This document shows positions 46,156 through 56,924 of a DNA stretch of 64,000 nucleotides, piece by piece. Source of the DNA: Liolophura sinensis (Eukaryota; Mollusca; Polyplacophora; Chitonida; Chitonidae); assembly GCF_032854445.1 (NCBI RefSeq), contig NC_088295.1, forward strand, positions 56,773,249-56,837,248, read 5' to 3'. Made by a program: the position numbers and the translations under genes. How positions within the stretch are numbered: the first letter of the stretch is position 1; every line of letters starts with the position of its first letter. The notes under the pieces were generated by a model, which ran no database searches, was not told the origin of the DNA, and saw only the letters and a list, made by a program, of their open reading frames with translations.

Positions 46156-48353
46156 AGGCTTTATGGCATAATAGTATAGTCAGCAGTTTTAAACATTTTA
46201 CACACCAGTAATACATTCTGAATAGAATGACTTCCGAATCGCATTTTTCTTTAATTTCTTTCTAAGTAACATATGATGGAGAAAAGATTTTGAAAAATAA
46301 ATTCTGGAAGTTAGTTTACTCGTACAAGAATTATATGGTGTTGTGGGCATTTTTTTTTTGTTGGTGGTGGGAGCGGGGGGGGGGGGGAGGTGCGGCTTAC
46401 ATGTCTATACATTATATGGCTCTCACAGAACAGAGGTCACTTTGTTGATGATTACAACCGCACCTATCGATGAATTAACCAAATCAGTTACTGTCCTCCC
46501 TTATCCGACGAAGAACTTTGAATCATCGAATTTCGTGCGGAAATTGACAGATGGCATGGTGATGCGCGGCGTAACAGAATATATCCACATTGTATTATGG
46601 TAGTGAGGTGGACAACAAGTATACAACTGTGCATTTGTCTGACGCAGATTTTCTGTAGAATACTTGGCAATAATTATTATCCCTCATCCAAACCAGTGTT
46701 TTTTTTAAAGAATATAAGTTTTATAACCAAGATAGAAAAGAAATCACTGTTACTTGGCAAATTTGCAATAGAAATAAATTATACTAAGTATAGTTGTAAT
46801 ATATTATTACAGACAGGACAATAAACTCACTGAATGTGAAGTTAGATGCAGTATTGTAATAATGTACCTGGGTATTCTTAAGAATATTGTTTATATATAT
46901 ATGCATATTTTTTTTTTGTTCTTGTAAATATTAGGTATTTCATCTTGGCGGCGATCAGTTTGTACGCACATGCATCAATCCTCCTGTAGCACGCCAAGAG
47001 GTTTGGTAGTAACTCATATTCCCGCACGAAACTTTTAACTGACCGACAATTCATTATTTGTGCTTTGTGGATGCTATGCCGGAGTGAACTAGTTCGGTGT
47101 TTTTTATTGGCCTTGTAGCCACTGTATATAGGCTTGTTTTCGGTATAATACACCAGACACCTGTATACGTTGTTACATGGTCTACTCAGATCAGACCCCT
47201 TGATATAATTCAATTCGCCTGATAAACTTATCAACCCTCAGTTATATTTTACAAACATTTCAATTGTTTAATCTATCAAACGCAATATGTTTGGAAGATA
47301 ATTGTTTAAAATGAAACCACTCACCTTTTATTAGGTACCGGTAAATGATATCAGGAGAATAACCGAGCTATATTGTTCTGTCTACGTATCTGGTGAGCTT
47401 CGAAGACGATATTGCATTGTTTTTCGAGAGTGTATACGTTCTCAGCCTACGCGTATAGTTTGTACAGTCCCTTGGCCAACCTATGTCAGGTTTCATCTGC
47501 TTGGTTTCCTGTCTTAGGTTTCCTCGATCTCGGGTTTTTCTATATCGAATTTTCTCTACCAGGTTTTCTCTGTCTGGTTCTCTTCGTCACGTTCTCTCTA
47601 ATAAGTTTTCTCTGTCACATTTGCTTAGGCTTGTTTTTTCTGTTACCTCTTCTCTGTCTGGTTGCCCCTCACTGTCCTGGTTTCTCTGTGAGGTTCTCTC
47701 TGTCTAATTGTCGCTGTCAGATTTCTCTAATAAGTTTCCGCTGTCACGTTTTTCTTTTCTCTGTCTAGTTTTCTCGGTCTGGTTTCCTTTTTTTGAGTTT
47801 TCTGTGGCAATTTTTTCTTCTCTAATCTGCATGTTTCCTCTGTCGAGTTTTCCATATCTGTTTTTCGCGGTATTATTTGCACACATACACCACCACAAGC
47901 ACGCAGGTAAAGTAATCTAAAAACGTGTCGTCCGTTGTTATAATTGAAATCTACCTTGGAGTTTTCTTTGACGTTTATCGTCCGTCAATACAAGAGAAAT
48001 GCATAGGCTTTATTACAAAAAATTACATTGGGAACAAAAGATATAACTCTACACTCATAATCGTTCATTTCATCTCAGGAGCCCAATTATGTAGGCTTCG
48101 TTTTCTGTGAGAAAAACTATGCGGTGGCACAGAATATCTTTCTTGTTATGAAGGACTGATTTTAAAATGATAATCGGTATTGGTTCTTTTAACTTTTCTC
48201 CTGAAGTCTGTAACAGTTATAAATTATTATCTACAGTTTAATGTCCATCCTGTGTTTCAGTTGATAATGACAAACATACAACTGTTCCATGATATTTTTG
48301 CCAAAACAACAAACACTAATTCGTCGGCCACCATGGTAAACGATTCGGACACT
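46156..48353. other. Intergenic; G run and pyrimidine-rich tract
   Basis: A G-rich run lies at about 46372-46390. From about 47480 to 47850 the plus strand is strongly pyrimidine-rich with loose repeats of TTCTCTGTCTGGTT at 15-25 bp spacing. No supported exon. Confidence 0.5.
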
Positions 48354-48364
48354 TAATTCATCCG

Positions 48365-48512
48365 GGTCTGTCATCAACCTGCGGATGGTCGTGGGTTTCC
48401 CCCGGGCTCTGCCAGGTTTCCACCCACCATAATGCTGGCCGCCGTCGTATAAGTGAAATATTCTTGAGTACGGCGTAAAACACCAATCAAATAAATAAAT
48501 AAAAAAATAAAT
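48365..48512 (+). mobile_element. SINE family A, short form with TSD
   Basis: Starts at GGTCTGTCATCAACCTGCGG and ends in a long (ATAA) tail. Perfect 10-bp TSD AATTCATCCG at 48355-48364 and 48513-48522. Close to the family consensus, so probably a young copy. Confidence 0.95.
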
Positions 48513-48887
48513 AATTCATCCGTCTAGAACATTCCGCGCGTCTTTTCATCATGACTAAAAACTGTTGACCGCTTATCTTTGTATGAATCGATCCTAATTT
48601 CGTACTTTACAGACTTTCTTAGTTCTTTGGTGGTTTGTGTTGAGCTTTGTTTTGAGAATTGGACTTACGATTATTGACACGTCCATTTTGGTTGACAGCT
48701 GTATACGAATGTCTGCTTTGACGCCTAAATACCCAACCTATCTACTATACATCATTTCAACATCGCATTACTTTGCAGCAGTTTACCGCGGCTTTCCAGG
48801 TGTCATTTTACCCTGCAAATTACTTAGAAATTACTTAAATATCGATTGCAACAAAGAAAAATGGTAAGCTACATTTCTACAAATCAG

Positions 48888-49008
48888 TCATGGTTGTAGG
48901 TTTTCCCCTCGGCTCTGTCCGGTTTCCTTCCATCATGATGCTGCCCGCCGTAATATAAGTGAAACATTCTTGAGTACGGCATAAAACACCACTCAGATTG
49001 TAAATACA
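48888..49008 (+). mobile_element. SINE family A, short form
   Basis: TCATGGTTGTAGGTTTTCCC through CATTCTTGAGTACGGC to CACCACTCAG. Diverged, with no clear TSD. Confidence 0.8.
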
Positions 49009-49835
49009 TTTCAATCCAAAGCTAAGATCAGACCACGCGTCTATGTTTGTATTATGACGAGTGTTAGCCTGTACTAACACTTGTTACTTTGTTACAAATT
49101 GGATTCTTCATTCATAAATATTCTTCGAAGCCCTTGCATTCAAATTTAATTTTCTGAAGACTAGAGATTTTTTAATGCATCTTCGACTGAATGGCACAGA
49201 GAATGCCAAAATGATGTATCGGTCTACGTCAGACGAACAGACCATTGGACAGTGCATGTCCAGGTGAATAGTTCAAGTTATTTTTTGTTTAACTTTTCCA
49301 TCCGAATAAGTTGCTTTTTAAAAAGTTAAACATTAAATTCTGCGGGGATCTGTTGTTTTACTTGAAATAGTGGAAGGTACATTCAGCGAATGCATTTCAG
49401 TTCTTTTTGACTTACGTATATGCATTTTGAATGCAGGAAGTCTAGCCGTCTTCCTGTATTAAGTGGCAGAAACCTTATGTGATGTCATGCCAAGGCCACA
49501 ATATGGTCAAACACCGTCACGGGGCAATCCAATATTTCGAGTGCTTTTAAATTCGGTTGAAAAAGTCTGGAAAAAAATGCGCCTCGAAGCTTGGCCAGCG
49601 TAAAATATTTTTGACTATTCTTCACACAAATTTTTACAATTTTACATACGTGATATTGTTTTTGTTTTTGCAGAAGTGATGTGATTTTCTTCCAAATATG
49701 TCGAGGTTGTTCATGTCATCAAAACAACCATCACATATCTGGTACACTACTTACAAGAGAGAACCAATCCATAGCATCACCTGAGAAGCGGCGTGTCTAC
49801 CGCTGAGTGGAGTTTGGTGTATAAAAATCTCACAG
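49009..49835. other. Upstream region of the GPCR gene
   Basis: No other gene seen. A pyrimidine-rich acceptor ending TTTTTGCAG near 49672 may end a 5' UTR intron. A TATAAAAA at 49820-49827 is too near the start codon to be its TATA box. The first 160 bp of this stretch are AT-rich with no feature. Confidence 0.4.
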
Positions 49836-50918
49836 ATGAACGGAACTCTCAACTCCTCAATCAGCTATGGATCAATGGCAGTTGGATTTAAAGTTCCCAT
49901 GGGAATTTTCATCACCTTAATGATTGTGAGTAGTCTGTGTGGAAATTCCGTCGTCTGCTTCATCGTCTACCGGAAGGCGACCATGAGGTCCGCCATTAAT
50001 CTACTTCTTGCCAACATGGCCGCCAGCGACATCCTGCTCAGCGTGTTATGCATGCCGTTTTCATTGGTTACTTTGCTCAGGGGAGAGTGGTTGATGAGTG
50101 AGACCTTGTGTAAAATTGTCGCTTTCCTTCATGTGTACCTCGTGTGTACTGGAATGTGTATTTTGTTAGCTATAAGTCTGGATCGATACTTCATTATAGT
50201 GCGCAGAAGAGACAAACTGAACCCAACACGAGCTAAAGTGCTCATTGTCTTTTCCTGGGTGTGTTCCTTAACTTTTGCCCTCCCTCCGGCCGTGGGATGG
50301 GGCAACTACCATTACTACCCTGCCCATCCGCAATGCATCATACAAGTCCACCGAAATATCGCCGACAAAGCGTATGTCGCTTGCGCTATGACGGTAATCT
50401 TCTTCCTGCCGATTTTCACCATGGCTTACTCGTATCTTTGCATCTTGAAAACCGTGCGGAAAAACCAGACGCGAATCCGGAACCACCCGAACAGAATAAG
50501 TGTGACTCAAGCAAGTAAGCTTGGCCTACCAGGAGTTAGCCTTCCGGGAAAACCCAATGTCGACATGAGCTTTAAGACGAGAACTTTCAAAACTATTCTT
50601 ATTCTCTATATTGTGTTTCTGTGTTGCTGGACTCCATATTCAATCGCTACTTTGGCGCTTAACTTTTCACTAAGGATTAATCCGTACACGACCTCTATAG
50701 TTTTGTGGCTAGGTTATCTTAACAGCGCTCTTAATCCCCTCATATACGCCTGGCGTATTAAGAAATTCCGAGAGGCCTGCATCAGCATTTTGCCCAAATC
50801 GTCCAAGCTCTTCCCGAGAGGTTGCGGATTCTGCATCAATCGTCGTGTGAACCCCAGCACAATGTACGAGTACTCCACTCATTCGCAAGGTATAAATGTA
50901 GAACAGTCGGCCGTCTGA
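49836..50918 (+). CDS. Rhodopsin-family GPCR, GPR45/GPR63 (PSP24)-like, intronless
   Basis: This is a 360-aa seven-transmembrane receptor at the plasma membrane. Segments are roughly TM1 19-45, TM2 55-78, TM3 92-115, TM4 134-152, TM5 181-205, TM6 252-275 and TM7 284-305. Class A landmarks are all present: N37 (GN, TM1), D65 (TM2), C92 and C167 (likely disulfide), DRY 116-118, W141 (TM4), CCWTP 263-267 and NPLIY 300-304. N2 and N6 are N-glycosylation sequons in the short extracellular N terminus. Vertebrate GPR45/GPR63-type features include MRSAINLLLA (TM2), the RDKLNPTRAK loop after DRY, WRIKKFREACI after TM7 and the extreme C terminus QSAV. An orthologue of that pair is therefore likely; the ligand is not known from sequence. 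The coding region is a single exon. An acceptor-like TTTTTGCAG ending near 49672 suggests a 5' UTR intron, and AATAAA lies at 51236. Confidence 0.9.
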   Translation: MNGTLNSSISYGSMAVGFKVPMGIFITLMIVSSLCGNSVVCFIVYRKATMRSAINLLLANMAASDILLSVLCMPFSLVTLLRGEWLMSETLCKIVAFLHVYLVCTGMCILLAISLDRYFIIVRRRDKLNPTRAKVLIVFSWVCSLTFALPPAVGWGNYHYYPAHPQCIIQVHRNIADKAYVACAMTVIFFLPIFTMAYSYLCILKTVRKNQTRIRNHPNRISVTQASKLGLPGVSLPGKPNVDMSFKTRTFKTILILYIVFLCCWTPYSIATLALNFSLRINPYTTSIVLWLGYLNSALNPLIYAWRIKKFREACISILPKSSKLFPRGCGFCINRRVNPSTMYEYSTHSQGINVEQSAV

Positions 50919-51235
50919 TCATTGGATATGCAGGCTGTTGAAATTATGGGATGCAGTTCCTCGAATGAAAAACTTTGCTGCCCAGTTTAAATATGCCGCA
51001 AAATGATTCGACTGACACTTGAACACGAGTTTATGTGGTAACATGCAAATCTTGCTGTAAACTTTGATTTCGCCTTGCATCAATTTCATGCCAAAATTAT
51101 ACAGCCGTTTTTCCTGTTGGTTCATATGATATATCAGACCCATGCACCAGAAGAAAGCTTGGGCAAGCCAACAGACTCAGGCGCCTGTAAGATGTTCAGC
51201 AACACGACATGATTCCTTCTACACCAGTGACGTCC

Positions 51236-51241
51236 AATAAA
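51236..51241 (+). terminator. Polyadenylation signal AATAAA of the GPCR gene
   Basis: A canonical AATAAA lies 318 nt after the receptor stop codon. It is the first one downstream on this strand and defines a plausible short 3' UTR. Confidence 0.55.
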
Positions 51242-51644
51242 TGGCAGTTAACATCACTGAATTATTCTCTACTTAATTCTGCTTAAGACATGGTGTCAAG
51301 CGGGGTGTGTTTTGCTACTTGTACTTTTTTAAGCACTTACATGAACAGTTGGAGTAATTTCCTAAACGAGGTAATTCGACAAGAGGCTGTATTTCACCAG
51401 TTACGTGTGAAGATTTGGAAAGTATCACAATGTCGTCGCTTCTCTGGCTCTACCCTCTATGCTGTATTATTTTATATTTCTCTGATATCTGTTCTATGAC
51501 TTTGCGCAAACCTGTCCTTTACTATGACGTGGAATGTTTAGAAATAAGCTAGGTAAATAAGTTACATCACAGTTCAAACAAAGGATGCAGACGACCATAT
51601 ATGTCCCAGATGTCTGTTTCATGATCTTGGATTTACATATTCAT

Positions 51645-51715
51645 TTGATTGTTATTTAACGCCTTAGTTAAAAATGTTTTCATTTATACGACGTCGGCAG
51701 AGACAAATCACTTCG
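51645..51715 (-). mobile_element. SINE family A tail fragment, degenerate
   Basis: TTGATTGTTATTTAACGCC, ATTTATACGACGTCGGC matches the minus-strand tail with many changes. Confidence 0.5.
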
Positions 51716-52067
51716 GCTTCTCAGATTAGACAAGTTGATCTATTATGTCACTTGACTTTGTCAAAGGGGCTATCCCAAACCAACTGTTTACAAATCCTCG
51801 AGTTCATATATGAATAATTAAGTGTGAAAAGGGCAAATATGTACTTTCTGGCTGTGAATTCCGCATGATTTGGTCTCTCTACATCAGCTTCTCCGACATT
51901 TTCTTGATCTGCATAATTGCGCCCTTGTCCACAACATATGTACATGTCTATGTAATATTTATCCAAATGATTTGTTAACTTTTACCCATGAATTAAATAT
52001 TCCACAAGATAACAGTCTTGTACATAATATATATTTGATTGGACACCTGCTTTAGTTGTTCGTCTTT

Positions 52068-52072
<5 letters not shown>

Positions 52073-52118
<46 letters not shown>
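52073..52118. repeat. (TA)n microsatellite
   Basis: About 22 TA units, uninterrupted. Confidence 0.95.
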
Positions 52119-52120
<2 letters not shown>

Positions 52121-53907
52121 CGTACAATTTATTCAAGTTTTTTTTTAGAGTTGTGCCGTATTATTTTGCTCAGATTAAAGGATACAGCTTCATTTCCATT
52201 AACACACTTTAAATGTATTAACTGTACTACCTCATATCATATCTTATACCACATAGCACATAGACGATACATACAGTTACGCTGTGTGTGTAGGCCTAAT
52301 TATTATTATTAATGCTGATAGAAATTAAATTGCTTCTACAAAATCAAAATGAGGAACATTTCCCGCCTAAAGTAATAAATGAGTTCAACACATCCGATGT
52401 CCCACCATCCCTTCTCGTGACAACGGTGCTTTTCATTCCATTGCCGGTGGAAGAAATTGTGACGTCAGAAAGATTGAAGATTTGTAACCAATGTGTGGAA
52501 CATCCGGTTGACCCATGTCCAACAATACTGCTTACGATTGGTCAGTTGCGTATTCTTGATTGACAGCTTGGAAAGGTCTATTCGGGTCTAGGTTGTGTAG
52601 GCTTTTGTTCATTCCTCCGTTCTCGATGAAGATGTGTGTCGCCATTATTGAACGGGAAGTGGTACCAATTTAAAGCGTACTTTGTATGATTAGAGCTGGA
52701 CCATAAATAGTTCAATTTAAATTGCGAAAATGGTTTCTTTTAAAATGATTCCATCTAATAATTAATGCCTATGTACACTGTCGCCCCGAGTCAAAAATAT
52801 CAAGTTTACTACCTTGTGACACCCAAAAAAATAGTGAAGCTTTTTGGGTCGCAAACATTTTGGGGCCCAACTTGTGAAACAATGTTTTTTTGGGGGTCGA
52901 ACCCATAACTTATATTGCTATAAACATAAAGCCGTGTCGAAAAGGAGGGTACACAAACGCATGGTTGGCTGATTATGGATGTATGCAATATTCCCGATAT
53001 TAGCGAGATGGGTGTGTTTTGCAAACAGGATGCGCCAGCAGCCGAAGTTAATTGTGCGTGCCACAAAATAACGAATGCTTCAGTGCAGGCCTGAGGACAT
53101 GGCAAATCCACCCAATAGGGAAGAATTAATTTGACAGCCGTAATGGGTAATATATATTATACATGTATAAATGGTGTCATGTGGTTAATGATCTGTACAG
53201 CCTTGCTTCTGTACATGTTTAAATTTATAAAAAGGCAATTAACCGATTCTTGATGTATCCCAAAAGCGATCGTCAGGAGGAAATGAGGAAAGTACATTGA
53301 TTTTTAATTTCGTAAGAGTGACGGAATTTCTTATTACTGCTGGTATAAAAGCTGACGCAAATAAATAATTGTGAGAATAAATACCAAGCACTCTCTTTGT
53401 GGTATTGGTACCAGCTGAATATTATTATCCAATCATGGCATGACCCCTATTCAGCTAATGTGTCAATAATACATACATGCGGCTTGAACGCTGCGGCTGG
53501 TATCTGCATCTTTGATTTGTCTTGAGAAAATTAGACGAGCATGGTGACGATTTTTGGATATGTTGCACTGCGTGGAAAATCTGTTACCTGAAAGCAAACG
53601 AAGTGTGGCTTTGTGCCAAGTGCATGGTAAAGCACACATTATTTGGACGTGAAAACCCGGTATGACCGAGTCATGAATAAATTATTCATCCTTTTCATAG
53701 ATGATAGCCATGATGATACAAACTAATTTCAGGAAGTTGGTTTCATATTGGTTTTAACGCAATGAACAGTTCTGAAATTAACAATTTTTTCAAGTTTCAA
53801 GAAATTCCGGTGGAGAACTTTAAACAAGAATTCATTTCATTTAATTCAAAATTCTACTATCAAACGGCAAGAGCTTGGAAAATAATTCACAGAATAGATC
53901 AGACACA
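52119..53907. other. Intergenic, no gene recognised
   Basis: Includes a TGACGTCA (CRE-like) near 52462 followed by GATTGGTCAG near 52538, which together look promoter-like, but no downstream exon could be supported. The rest is AT-rich. Confidence 0.4.
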
Positions 53908-54178
53908 TTTGTTTATTTGATTTACAGTAAATGTGTGATTTTACGCAATACTCAAGAATATTTTACTTATGCGACTGTGGCCAGTATTATAGTGGGAGGA
54001 AACCAGACAGAGACCGGGAAAAAAACCACGATTATCCACAGCATGCCAGTAGACCTTCCCACGTATAGCCGGATAGGAAACAAGCATGAGCTAGACTTGA
54101 ACTCACAGCGATCGCATTGGTGAGATGCTCTCGAGGTCATTGCGCCGCGTTCGTACGTTAACAACCTCGGCCACGGAT
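53908..54178 (-). mobile_element. SINE family A, full-length copy, diverged
   Basis: The tail TTTATTTGATTTACAG has a short insertion before TTTTACGCAATACTC. Then AAGAATATTTTACTTATGCG, GACTTGAACTCACAGCG (B box on minus) and CTCGGCCACGG (head) follow in order. Confidence 0.85.
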
Positions 54179-54337
54179 CTGAAAAACATGTACACCTACA
54201 TATTGCCCCTAATATGCTTTTGCCAAGTTTTTCGTGAAAATTCATTGAAAACATTTTGTGTAGTAACGAAAACTCTTCCACACATTACCTTACTTGGAAA
54301 TAAGGATATGTAAACAAAAGATTAAACTGATATATGA

Positions 54338-54692
54338 GAGAGTGAGTGAGTGAGTGAGTGCTTGGGGGTTAACGGCGTACTTAACAATTTTTCAGTCATA
54401 TGACGACGAAGGAATCCTTAGAGTGCATTCAATATGCCTCCTTGTTGCAAGACGGATTTCCACCACTCTTTTATCTAGTGCTGCTTCACTGAGGCGCCTT
54501 ACCTAAGACAAGTAAGACGCTCCGCCCAAGCCATTATACTGATACCGGTCAACCAGTCGTTGCACTATCCCGTTCATGCTAAACGCCAGACATGGAAGTT
54601 ACAAGTTACTTAGGTGTGACTCGACCCAGGATTAATCCTGGATCTACCGCTCCCGAACCAGACGCTCTACCGACTGTGCTATTGGGGCAGGT
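54338..54692 (-). mobile_element. SINE family B (ACTC-tailed), full length with TSD
   Basis: On the minus strand it starts with a tRNA-like head (A box TAGCACAGTCGGTAGAGCG, B box GGGTCGAGTCACA), has a body unlike family A, and ends TTGTTAAGTACGCCGTTAAC, then (ACTC)n. Perfect 13-bp TSD AACTGATATATGA at 54325-54337 and 54693-54705. Confidence 0.95.
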
Positions 54693-55309
54693 AACTGATA
54701 TATGATATCAACCATTTCCTGGTGACAATCATATATAGACGGTTGAAATGTTGAAAAAATCACCACAGGCTAACATATATATTTTAGTTTGATACACATG
54801 TCTGAGGTAAACTGACAAGAGCCCGGAATTCAGCGGTTAGGTGTGGCCATTAGCAAAACATCACCATGTCATCATAGCTCTGGCTTTATGCTGTAGACCT
54901 TTATATGTCTGCATGGACTAGGGCTCTGCTGGTGGACGAAGTATGTCCACTGTGTTCATGTTAGCGTTTATTAAATGCGATGACGGTGATTTTAATAAAT
55001 ATAAACCACTGATATGGAGTAATTAAACCATAATTAGCATGACTGCAGTTTTTAGCCTAATATTGATTAAGCCATGGTGCTAAGGGATGTATTTTGCTGC
55101 CATTTATGCATTTATTTGAGCTGTTAGAATAAAACGCTAACTGGGGTAAACTGACAGAGGTCGGAGATCACTGGTTATGTGTGACCATTCGCCAGCTACT
55201 ACACTATTGTTACTGCTCTAGTTTTACTTTTCATGACGTAGTTTTTCATATCCAAAGCAAATTACTCCTACCAAGACTTCTGAAAATACTTTTGATTTCT
55301 TGATCATGG

Positions 55310-55530
55310 ACCGATTCCACAAATCCATTTCTGACTTAAGTCAAAAATTTGAAATACGATTTTAGGAGTCATTTTTAGGACCTAGTTATTATAAGTTTGA
55401 CGATCTCATACGTGTTGTCTTCATACAAACGTGTCAAAATTTCAACTTCCAGTACCAGAGACTAAGCATTGTGAGGAGGTTTTAAATTTTGGCTTCAGTC
55501 AGAGATGGCTTTGTGGAATCCTCTCCAAAT
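55310..55530. mobile_element. Small palindromic element, about 215 bp
   Basis: GATTCCACAAATCCATTTCT and GACTTAAGTCAAAAATTT at the left are repeated in inverted form at the right: minus strand GATTCCACAAAGCCATCTCT, GACTGAAGCCAAAATTT. Central CATACGTGTTGTCTTCATAC. No ORF. Fits a MITE. Confidence 0.65.
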
Positions 55531-55733
55531 CTATCATCAATCGAGATCCATCCCGTACACCAGGTACTTCAAAAGCACTATGAAATGAACATGGCTTAAC
55601 GTCACAAGGGCTATATTTCAGCCACATGTATACAAACAAGGAATGAACAACACTATATCACAGGCAGACGAAAAACAAAGCTTCACACAGACGTATGACG
55701 AAATTAGCAGTATCGCCCTTAAAACTTTATGAT

Positions 55734-55988
55734 GTATTTATTTATTTTATTCGTGTTTTACGCCATACAATTTCTCTTATACGACGGCAGCCAGCATTAT
55801 AGTCAGAGGAAACCGGGTGTAGCCCTGAGAAAGATTACGACCACCCGCAAGTTGCTGGCAGACCTTCCCAAGGCCAGAGAGGAAGGCAGCGAAAACAGGA
55901 CTTGAACTCACTGCCACCGCACTGGTGATGGCTGCTGGGTCATTGTGCGGCCCTGGAACGCTAACTACTTCGGCCATGGAAGACCCAA
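55734..55988 (-). mobile_element. SINE family A, full-length copy
   Basis: Tail TATTTATTTATTTTATTCG, GTTTTACGCCATAC, core CCGCAAGTTGCTGGCAGACC, B box region GACTTGAACTCACTGCC and head TACTTCGGCCATGGAAG. A short deletion removes the AATATTTCAC part. Confidence 0.85.
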
Positions 55989-56924
55989 GTTATGAACATT
56001 GAAACCATCAGCCGACAGTATGGTGTATACATACAGCTCCTCTGTCACTGACCCTAGATGAACATCCGTATTTATTCTACAGACATAACTTTATTCCGCA
56101 CCCGTACAGCCGCAAGGATTAGGCTGTGCCACATTGCAATACAAGGACTTGGATACAAGGAAAGATATCAAGCCATTTTTGAATAAGGTTTATTATATAC
56201 AAGACTCAAATAGACATTCCTATATTCAGAAATGTTGTGAAGATCAAGATGCTAACATTATGAAACACTGGACCTCAAATACCACAGAAACCTATTAAAA
56301 CTTATCAGCACCTCCACACGGTTCACCATGTCCATTGCGTCTCGCTTCAAATCCGTGTTTGCTTCTCCACATTTATTTTTACTAACAGTATTAAATACTT
56401 ATTTTAAGATGGACTACACTATCTTGAATAGTCGGAAGAAAGCCTGCACACATTTGGTACAACATTTTTATTCGTAAATTTTAAAAAAATCATAAACAAA
56501 ACTCAAAGCATTAAGCTAAGGATGTTGTCACCTCTGCTGGGGGCCTGCATTACGAAGCAGTCACAGGATTCTCTTGATGTCACGTCCATGGCAACATGAA
56601 TGGATGTATTTAAATCCAGGGCATTCTCGCGTCACCTGATCGCAATGAGTACAAGATGAAGAAAAAAAAAAAAAAAAAAAAAAAGCACAGAGGGCACTTT
56701 ATTTCAATATGTTCCACCTTGGAGAAATGGGAAGTGAAATTCTCCTTCGAGAACAGTGATCTCGCGTTAAATTTTGGCATTCTAAACCTCGTTCTCGCAT
56801 GGGCAGCGATACAAATTCGCCATACTGTGTAATGTGTGTCACTATCATTGCAAAAGATGGTGACATCCCTTTGAGAAAACTTTGTAAGAGACGACCCAGC
56901 CAGTGCTGAAATACATCATCTCTT
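55989..56924. other. Region beyond the likely XPO4 3' end
   Basis: No gene or SINE recognised. Contains further minus-strand AATAAA hexamers near 56472 and 56194 and a run of about 25 A near 56657-56682. Part of it could be XPO4 3' UTR. Confidence 0.4.

Larger units (their letters stand above)
51285..55235. repeat. Unknown dispersed repeat, 3 diverged copies near the GPCR
   Basis: Related sequence occurs at about 51285-51470, 54795-54885 and 55075-55230. Shared landmarks are GACATGGTGYNAAG, GNATTTTGCTNC, TAAACTGACARAGNNCGG, GTTANGTGTGNCCATT and GCTCTNGNTTTA. It is strongly diverged, with no TSD or coding content recognised. Confidence 0.4.

Noticed and set aside
49820-49827. TATA box of the GPCR
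   Set aside because: It is nine bases before the start codon, so transcription from it would begin after the ATG.
52431-52640. Promoter of an additional gene (TGACGTCA, GATTGG)
   Set aside because: The motifs are suggestive, but no exon or open frame with support follows on either strand.
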